A stretch of 64,000 nucleotides of DNA from Lutraria lutraria (lineage: Eukaryota > Mollusca > Bivalvia > Venerida > Mactridae): assembly GCA_964023205.1 (NCBI GenBank), contig OZ026842.1:12254716-12318715 (forward strand). Reading direction: 5' to 3'. Position 1 is the stretch's first letter, and each line of letters starts with the position of its first letter. Of this stretch, positions 55,412-64,000 are shown one piece after another. The notes under the pieces were generated by a model. That model did not search any database and was not told the DNA's origin. It saw only the letters and a program-made list of their open reading frames with translations. The translations under genes and the position numbers were made by a program.

Positions 55412-57317
55412 ATATAAGTCACCAATTTTGGATCAAACTATTATAAACATATCAATTCTGTTACTACTAGCAATGATTTCTTGAACAAGGCCATCCTCAA
55501 AAGATATTTTGTAAGCCCTTACCAAACTGTTTGGCTGCTTAGGTGAAAAAGTTTGTATTTGGATTCAATACAAACAAGAGTGCCAGGTCACAAAACTCAG
55601 AAGTGCCTGGGCCAATTGGATTGGTTATCTAACTTGACCGAGGTCTTATTAAATATAAACATTTCCATCAAGTCTGGTGAGGATCCAAATAAAACTGTTT
55701 GAATTAGAGAGCGGACACAGTTATGGACGCCACCCGCCCGCCCATAATATGACCTGTTTTTCAAATGATGTATATAAATGAATTGGAAAAAAATAATTCC
55801 TACCTTCGTACCATCTGAAAAATCTCTGGGTAGGGCAACCGAAAAAAAACACTTTTATGGATGCATGGTCCAACTACATATGTAAGCTATGTTACAACTG
55901 GAACTATTAACAACCTGACTAGACTATCATTAAATAAATAATCTGATTAGTATCTATGTGATCCAATTAATTATTCCATTAATTATATGATAACCTTCTG
56001 ATGCGTATTATTTTAGCAATTGGGATTACAATAAACTGCAAATACAAGTGTTTTGAGCTGACCCCTACTAATAAAGGATCTTCATTATCTATATCATCCA
56101 AGAAGAGATTAGTTATCAGTAATCAATCAGGGTTATGAACAGGAATATTTCAAGCCAGTCCTAACACATCACCATACCAACAACAAAAAATACATTTTGA
56201 AGGTACAAGAAAGATTTCCATTCAGCATAAGCTGTCATGAAACTACTGTATGATCATGTTTATTAATTATGTCTCCTGGCAGTACAGTACTTCATGGAAA
56301 ATGGTCAAGCTTGCAAACATATTACAACAATTTATTCATAATTATAACAATAATTAAATCAAAGACAAGAAATCTATAAGTTCTGGTACCAATAGATTAT
56401 TATGGTAATTGGTGCATTATAATTAACCTAGATTCTTCCCTGCGATGATCAATGATATCCAATATCAGGGGTGGATCCAGGATTGGAGTAAAAGTAGGCA
56501 TGAACTTTGATTATTCATGATGTGCTAAAGTATGATCAATTGTTATAGATGGTGTTTATCTGATTCTAATGAAAAAGGGCTGGCAAGTATTCTAGGCAAT
56601 ATGAATTTATGCCCTTAAGTCTTAGGCGTCATACAGGGAACGACGCTAGGCTGCAAAATTAGGGAGACTTCACTTCTCTCTGCTCTCAGATTTGGGAGAA
56701 GTTTGAAAATTTTGGGAGAAGTGGAGAGAATCGAGTATGATAAATTGAGAAGTTGGCATTGTAATGTACAGGAACTTTAAATGTCCTTCAGTTCAAATGA
56801 GACAGCAGTACAACATATAAAATGCACTGTTCTTCGTCACTTTCACAAACTTGTGACCTCTTACAATATTAGATTAGCAAGTTTCATAGACCCGTGTTCT
56901 GTGTCACTAGGACATACATGGTGATTTTGTTATTCCAAGGAACCGACCCAGTCATTTCAAGAAAACCTTCAGACAACAGTTACTAGACCCACCTCCCCGC
57001 CTGAAAGAGCTGCTATAACAAACTATAACATTACAAGTCACCACAATTATGGTTCCTGATCAGTCTGCATGATAATGATAATTGCCTGTCAATGTTTCAA
57101 CCTTAAAAGACATTGTTTGATATTTAATACACTGCAAATACAATGCAATTACAGCATACAGAAAATATAATAAATGTATTTGCAACCAGATACCAGAGCA
57201 ATTTGTTTGTTTCCTTTTTTGTTATTTTTGGATTAACAGTCATTGTGTAATCATCAGGATTTCAGTCAGAGGATATACCCATAAATAATATCTTTCTTTG
57301 CAGTCTTATAATCTCAA

Positions 57318-57985
57318 CTAGGTATAAGGTTAGGGAGATCGATGTAAGTTAGGGAGATGATGTAAGTATAATGTTAGGTAAATTGGTGTAGGTATAAGGT
57401 TAGGTTGATTGATGTAGGTATAAAGTTAGGTAGATTGATGTAGATATAAGGTTAGGTAGATTGATGTAGATATAAGGTTAGGTAGATTGATGTAGCTATA
57501 AGGTTAGGTAGATAGAATGATGTAGCTATAAGGTTAGGAAGATAGAATGATGGAAATATAAGAATAGGTAGATAGATGTAGCTATAAGGTTAGGTAGATA
57601 GATGTAGCTATAAGGTTACGTAGATAGATGGAAATATAAGGTTTGGTAGATAGATGGAAATATAAGGTTACGTAGATAGATGGAAATATAAGGTTACGTA
57701 GTTAGATGGAAATATAAGGTTTGGTAGATAGATGGAAATATAAGGTTTGGTAGATAGATGGAAATATAAAGTTATGTAGTTAGATGGAAATATAAGGTTT
57801 GGTAGATAGATGGAAATATAAGGTTACGTAGTTAGATGGAAATATAAGGTTTGGTAGATAGATGGAAATATAAGGTTACGTAGATAGATGGAAATATAAG
57901 GTTACGTAGTTAGATGGAAATATAAGGTTTGGTAGATAGATGGAAATATAAGGTTATGTAGATAGATGGAAATATTAGGTTACGG
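57318..57985. repeat. Minisatellite of about 26 bp, about 25 copies
   Basis: The unit is close to AGATGGAAATATAAGGTTTG GTAGAT, with TTACGTAGAT or TTACGTAGTT variants alternating in the later part, and a more divergent GTAGCTATAAGGTTAGG form at the start. The unit length drifts between about 22 and 28 bp. Confidence 0.9.
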
Positions 57986-58088
57986 AATGTTCATGCAGGT
58001 AATGTGCTAAATCTTTTAAACAGTGAAATCCCCAAACTTTTGGTCACCAAAATCTTGCGTAATAGTCAGTATAGGCCATTAGAAAGTA

Positions 58089-58164
58089 TGAGGGTTCAGC
58101 GCAACAGTGTTGTTACTCATATTGAAATAAGAACAAGTTACGACAGTGTTGCGCTGAGGCCTCG
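58089..58164 (+). mobile_element. 76-bp palindrome family, copy 7
   Basis: TGAGGGTTCAGCGCAACAGT ... GTTGCGCTGAGGCCTCG. Flanks AGTA and AAAT do not match, so no target duplication is seen. Confidence 0.88.
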
Positions 58165-58342
58165 AAATTTATTATTAAACTCCATTGGTCCATATAGCAA
58201 CAGATTTTGTAGATCCCAAAGAATACAATAAACAAATATATTTACACATGGCCATGTTATCAGTAGAACTGCAGTTGCTTGCACAGGTTTACAACCACTA
58301 AGTGACTTCATTACTTGTATCTTCAAGTACCATTAAACATAC

Positions 58343-58418
58343 TGAGGGCTCAGCGCAACACAGTCGTAACTTGTTCTTATTTCAATATGAGTTACAACAC
58401 TGTTGCGCTGAACCCTCA
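58343..58418 (-). mobile_element. 76-bp palindrome family, copy 8
   Basis: TGAGGGCTCAGCGCAACACA ... GTTGCGCTGAACCCTCA, inverted relative to copy 7 and 178 bp away. Flanks ATAC and AATT do not match. Confidence 0.88.
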
Positions 58419-59249
58419 AATTACAGTGAAATTAGACTCTCAGAATAACTGATATATTAATGTACATGTATTCATGTAATTGTCAGTCAAAACATGAAAG
58501 AATTACTAATACTATAGATCCTGATCCATATCAGACAAGTAAAGTACATCATACATGACTCCCCAGAGTTTGCCATTAGAATTTAGAGCCTACCTTTACC
58601 CAACTTATTTACTGAAAAGGGTTTTTATTCTTGTTCAAAGTAACTGCAGCTAATTCATTTACATGCATGTTATCTAACCAGCGGCATTACAAAATCTTTC
58701 CCATTTTTTATTATCTTAAAAATATAAAATGTTATGGTGAGATGTTTCTGGTGAAAAATAGGTTGAAAATCAAAACTAGAACTTTTACCAGCCACTCTGA
58801 CTCACTAGGGACATTTTTTCAAAATTATTTTTACGGTATGAAGGGATGATGGAGGGTCGTATTATTGATTATATGGTAGTTTAGAGTAGAATACATCTGT
58901 GTGACATTTGACATCCACTTGCTGAATGTATGGTGAGTGCTAACATGCAACATGATATCAATCAGTAATGTCACATTGGATAAAATAGAGAGATTATTCC
59001 ACCTTTTAGAATGTGCATGATGCTGAAGTTGAATTCACTGTATTTCAGCCAATCACTGGGCCTGGATTCACCAACTAACTTGGCCTTACAAAGAGACTTA
59101 AATCTTTTCATTTTGTTTGATTGATTTTAATGCCATTTTCAATGATTTGTAGTTGTCATCAGCGGCCAGAAACCAGTTGTCCTTGACTGTTTACTAACCA
59201 TTACTAACTTAAACATCCACAATGGAGGAAATCAACATTTTTCTCAAAT

Positions 59250-59340
59250 TTTCAGTCGCAACTGAGAATCGAACCTGAATCTCGGGGTCACAAGCCCAGC
59301 GCACTAACTACTGGACCACAGTACTAAGCAACTTTTCCAT
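59250..59340 (-). mobile_element. tRNA-like SINE head
   Basis: On the minus strand GGTCCAGTAGTTAGTGCG (A-box-like) and CAGGTTCGATTCTCAG (B-box-like) are at tRNA spacing. The stems do not form a complete tRNA, so it is read as part of a SINE that may extend to about 59070. Confidence 0.6.
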
Positions 59341-59542
59341 ATATGGAGAAAAATGATATTTCATCCAATTTTCATAGAAGGGTATAACCTAATACAACTG
59401 GGATTTGACGACTGGGTTACAATTCCTGAGCAATAACCGCTGGGCATGGCCAATTGACTCCCTTAAATGCTTGCCATCTTATATAATAGAGGACTTAAGA
59501 AGTTTTAATTTAAAATCAAATGATTCATGTCCTAATACATTT

Positions 59543-59618
59543 CGAGGGTTCAGCGCAACAGTGTTGTAACACATATTGAAATAAGAACAAGTTACGACAG
59601 TGTTGCGCTGAGCCCTCG
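59543..59618 (+). mobile_element. 76-bp palindrome family, copy 9
   Basis: CGAGGGTTCAGCGCAACAGT ... GTTGCGCTGAGCCCTCG, flanked by ATTT on both sides. Confidence 0.9.
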
Positions 59619-59917
59619 ATTTAACTGACATCAAAAAAATTGAACAGCATGATCCCAAACTATTACAAATTTGAATATAAACTTTCTTAACTAGCTTAAA
59701 CTACAGAAATATAAAATATTCACTTCAATACATTTGTCTCAAATTCCAACACATACCAATAGATTTAATCTCTATGTGATGAAATATGTATAATACACAT
59801 TTGTAATTCTATTCAGTAATTCATACAATCAAGGCATTTTATTGAAACATGTTAGATTATAACTTCACTGTGAACTAACACAGGATCTACCAGCTATTGT
59901 ATACATGTGTACTAAAT

Positions 59918-60115
59918 GTACAGTCAAACCTGTGTTAGTGGCCACATCTGAATAAAGGCCACCCTGTGAATAAAAGTTTATCTTTTAAAAAACGCCATTG
60001 ATTATTTAGAACAATATGATGATTATGACGAAAGAATAAAGGTCACCTGTCAACAAAGGCCACATTATTTTCTTTCTCAAGGATGGCTTTTGTTCACAGA
60101 TTTGATTGTATTATA
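59918..60115. mobile_element. CAGTCAAACC-family MITE, near-complete copy
   Basis: TACAGTCAAACCTGTGTTAG at the left and TTCACAGATTTGATTGTA at the right, with GAATAAAGGCCACCCTGTGA and GTCAACAAAGGCCACATT between. The TA borders suggest a mariner-type MITE. This is one of the best references for the family. Confidence 0.8.
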
Positions 60116-63100
60116 GTTTATGACAAGGAAAAGAATGTTTATCGTTACTTGACAGAAAAAAGTTAGTTCGGTGGCAAAACCATTCTTCCCTATTATTTTC
60201 AAAGTCATAATTTGTCCACATATATTCATGCACTTCAGAAACCTGGATCAAAAATATGGGGGGTAGGATAAACATGGCAATTTTTTTCTGGCCTAACTAG
60301 AAATTCACAGAGAAGTTTAATGTGAGAGAGTTGAATAATGACTTCAACCATGAGGTAAATAAAACACAGAGACCCTTTGTGAAATATACAGCTAAACAAG
60401 ACATCAAATACAATCACATACTTATCAAAGTTGAGCATTGTTTAAGAATGTAACACAATAAAAAACATGTTTTGTATGTAAATTTTATGTAAACACAAGA
60501 GCTGGTAGAAAAGAAGTTGAACTTAAGTCTTTCATCATGATATCCATTTACAATGTTTCTAACAAACCTGTTATTGCAAGCTGTAGTCAGAATACAATAT
60601 CGTACAACAATCGTTTCTACTGTCTGTGTTTTACGATAAATTCAAATTGATTTTTCACTTCTTACACTTGGTTAAATCCATCTTCATGTGTAAATAAACA
60701 CGACATTTGGTACTTACAAACATAATACTTTAACAAACAATATGCTTGAATGACGAATCATATAGTAAAGAAACTGACACAATATGCCAGAATTTCAACA
60801 TATAACGGATGTGTAACTTATCCTACAGAGGAATTGCATTGAAATAAGATATATCTCAACTTTGCAACTAATTCCATCATCTAAAAAAGTTGTCAGAATT
60901 TTGCCCCCCCCCCCCCAAAAAACAAAAATCAAACAAGTAGTCAAGATAATCATGTCAAATTCATGCACGAATCGAAAAATTCACTTACATGTATATACAG
61001 TAATTTTAATCATCTTTACAGATAAGCAGAAATCTAGTACTTATGCTAACAAGATCCTTATTATCAAAATTCCAATACACCAACCAATTAACATACATGT
61101 AGGTGGGTGGGGTACTGGTAGAGTGTAAAGATCATCCCTATCATTTATTATCAAAATTTATATGATTTAGTAACCATAGTAATCAGCTGACGGATTCAAA
61201 GATTAAGGATAAATCTATGAGTATTAGAACACATACAGAGATCATAATCTCATCAACTGATTTCTGTCCAATTCTCCTACAATTTAGTCACTAAATTATA
61301 TCGAACTCGCATAAGAAAACAATAATTATCTCATTTCTGACTTTGAATATTATAAGAATAGGGATATAAATGCCAATGAGTTTGCTGAAGACCCCTGGGA
61401 CCATTCATTCTCAACAGCTGATCATTTATGTGCAGAAATTGATAGGGTTCAGAATCGAGATAAACTGGCTAAGGTTAACTGCCCACCAGTATAGAATAAT
61501 CAAGTTCTCAAGGTATTCATTTGACCACTAAAATGGCGTTCAGACTCCATATTTATATAAACTCTTAATGTCAACATCAGCCAAGGGTCATTTTATCCAC
61601 CATAAGTATACAGCTTCAAGTGAGCACCTTGCATCTACATCAAAGTTACTAAACTGATTTATAATAAGTACATGTACATGAAACTTCAGCTTTTTATCCA
61701 TACTATGCAATTCTGCAGTAACGGAAAACTCGGTATGATTTTCCGACAATAATTTCAACGAAAACAGACATTGTATAATTAATGATTTATAGCTCAAAAC
61801 AAAAATATACACAAAGTAACGATGCCAGTAACATTTCCAGAGGACTTAATATAGCAACAAAACCTATGTAATCAACTAAATAAAACTAGCTTGGAAAATG
61901 CTGATACCATAAAATACTCCCGTAACATCCCCTTGTCAAGACCAATTTGATCTAACTAGCATGTGTGAGGAAGGGGTGGGGGTAGATCTCGGCCGTAATG
62001 GTACAAAAAAGGGGTCCTAATTAGCCCTAATCTGAAATTAAATCTTACGGTCTGGTAACATAAACATGATTTACTGCACATTAAATCTTATTAAAACTTA
62101 GGAAAAAACAACAATTTATCTCAACGCCCAGAGTTTCTATGAAGGGCAGTAACTTCTAATTATATCAATGAAAATTAAGCTCTCCATTATTCATTGTGTT
62201 GTGTTGTAAGAGTTGCTGCCCTTGACAGGAAATTCCAATTCTGAGCTCCATGATATGCTTATTATTATCCTATAAAATTTACTTACAATATGCCAAAATG
62301 TTGAATGAATTATTTAAGAATTAACTTCACAAAAGCAACAAAAAATCATGAACAGGGACAAACTTTATGAGTTATATCTAAACAATGGGCAATTAAACAG
62401 CAGTAAAATGTGCATGCAGACTTTCTACAAGGTTCAGCAGGTAATCTAACTGTAGTCAACATGATGGAAGTAAAACACACACAAAACATGCAACAATTAA
62501 AAGGCTGGCTGGTGTGGATATAGAAGAGTTTATAAACTAACCAAAACTTCAGAGAAATTTTCTAGATATTAGTGTATATATGTAAATAAATGATAAACAA
62601 TGAGTCAGATACCAAAGTAGGTTTAACTCCGTCATTAGCAACCAATAATTGGACAGTGTTCCTGGTTCACAACATAGCAAGTATGAGTTCACAAGCACCT
62701 GTAAAAGGCTAGAAATTAAACTAGTCATTTATTATAAAGGCAATATTTATTGAAAACCAAAACAAATAACGTAGATATGTTATCGGTAGGAAAAATTTCT
62801 GATAATTTGTTTTAAACATACCTAGTGTACTCTGGAAAAGCGTTAATAGTCAATTACTTTTGTACTTTTTTAGAGTTTGCTGTTAGATGTTTTAAACATA
62901 CCTAATGTACTTTGGAAAAGCATTTCATCCTATTACTTTAACTTCAGATTTTGCTGTAACTTCAAGGTCAGCTCAAAGAAACGGAGTTGGCGCCAAAAAA
63001 TGGTTTTAATTGTTCCACTGTGATGTAATTAAAGAAGTGGAGAAATGACCTTGGTGCCACATATTTCAACAAATTGTCACTATATATAGCGAACAATACG

Positions 63101-64000
63101 ACCTCAGATCAGAACCTCTTCATGATAATCGGGTGAAGTAAGAGTTACTGTTTATGTTAACTCGGTGACAGGACACTAAAAGCAAATTCATATTTCCAAG
63201 TACAAACTACCGTAATAAGACATAGATCTCCACAGTCCATTTTATAGTACATTTAATCATTACCGTATACCTAGTGAATGCAAGTCTATTTTGAATTGAA
63301 GCTGGTAAAATATTGATTTGCCTTGTACAAAAATATACAAATGCTTCCACTACAGAATAAATAATGATATTTTCAGTGTAAACAGATATTAAAGCAACAT
63401 AAGAACACAATACTAATGTCTGAGGCAGAAATTGTCAGCAGCAACAAGTGAGCATAATCTACAATGGTTTTAGGATCTGTCTAGACACCAAATGTAATAG
63501 GAGTAAATACAAAATGTAATGTAATTTCAGTTTAATTTAATACTTTCAAAACTAACAGGCCTCAGACTCACTAGCTATTTTCTTATTTCTCAGGTCAGTC
63601 AACCATTAATAACTTTTTATATACAACATGATTTTACCTGGTATTTTACTAGTTTCTACCCAAAAACAATTGTTATGTGCAATGCGCCACTTTATTGTTT
63701 GGTAGTTATATACTTCCCTTATTTACTAGTTTTATGTGTGTGTAACCCTTGTTGTAATAAAATCACGCAGAAAAAAATATTAAGAAGTTAACACATCAAA
63801 GAAAACACGGAAGGGGACCAGCCCATGTTATGAACAAACAGAAACTTGGTAACCAGTCCATTTTAGGCGTAAAAAAGTTCGGACTGCCTCAATTGTTTTT
63901 CTGCTGTCCCTAAATCATTTGAAAATGTTGAGTATTTTTTTGGGATGCTAGCAGAAACACGGTTATTCGGGTGGGGGGGGGGGGTTGTAATACATGAAAG

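Larger units (their letters stand above)
51279..64000. other. Upstream region or 5' introns of Mtl, no coding exon seen
   Basis: About 12.7 kb with no supportable exon. It contains a TA-flanked MITE, five of the nine 76-bp palindromes, a roughly 26-bp minisatellite and tRNA-like SINE sequence. Patches of decayed repeat DNA lie near 54690-54840 and 56460-56760 (GGGAGAAGTT, GGTTCTAAATAAGTTGG). G or C runs occur at 54066-54087, 60904-60916 and 63973-63984. A noncoding Mtl first exon may be here. Confidence 0.5.

Noticed and set aside
57318..57985. CRISPR-like array
   Set aside because: Units are contiguous tandem repeats without unique spacers, in an animal genome.
59250..59340. Possible tRNA gene on the minus strand
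   Set aside because: Box-like motifs only; no complete cloverleaf could be drawn.

Overview
The window is animal nuclear DNA, most likely from a bivalve mollusc. It is AT-rich, its genes are split by many GT-AG introns, and it is full of very short non-autonomous mobile elements. Dispersed repeats of a kind I associate with bivalve genomes are present, for example the DNA carrying TGACCTTTGACCT and the foldback with TTCGTTGGGGATTTAATTTC. Nothing looks bacterial. I cannot name the species.

Four protein-coding genes can be assembled exon by exon with consistent intron phases. (1) 3800-7323, plus strand: the SH3-SH3-SH3-SH2 adaptor NCK, two coding exons, 415 aa. (2) 18217-33749, minus strand: mitochondrial alanyl-tRNA synthetase (AARS2), 22 coding exons, 977 aa, with intact catalytic and editing motifs. 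(3) 34589-37957, plus strand, head-to-head with AARS2: a secreted or surface cysteine-rich glycoprotein of 552 aa in three exons. It resembles the somatomedin-B-like ectodomains of molluscan receptor-type proteins but has no seven-helix region. (4) 48199-51219, minus strand: a Rac-family GTPase of the Mtl/MIG-2 type, five coding exons, 199 aa, ending in the prenylation box CRIL.

Layout: 1-3.8 kb is repeat-rich flank or 5' intron of NCK. From 7.3 to 18.2 kb lies a long convergent NCK/AARS2 spacer, starting with a 45-bp minisatellite. From 18.2 to 33.75 kb is AARS2 with element-filled introns. From 33.75 to 38 kb are the divergent spacer and the cysteine-rich gene. From 38 to 48.2 kb is gene-poor and probably includes the Mtl 3' untranslated region. 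From 51.3 to 64 kb is upstream or 5'-intronic DNA of Mtl with no coding exon that I can see.

NCK and Mtl both belong to the pathway linking tyrosine-kinase signalling to actin (NCK recruits actin regulators; Rac/Mtl GTPases drive them). Their proximity may be chance, and AARS2 is unrelated housekeeping.

The strongest unexplained signals are: a family of nine exactly 76-bp, almost perfectly palindromic sequences, six of them flanked by perfect 4-bp direct repeats; and a decayed tandem array in an AARS2 intron that appears to be built from copies of the 3' end of AARS2 exon 4 together with its 5' splice site.
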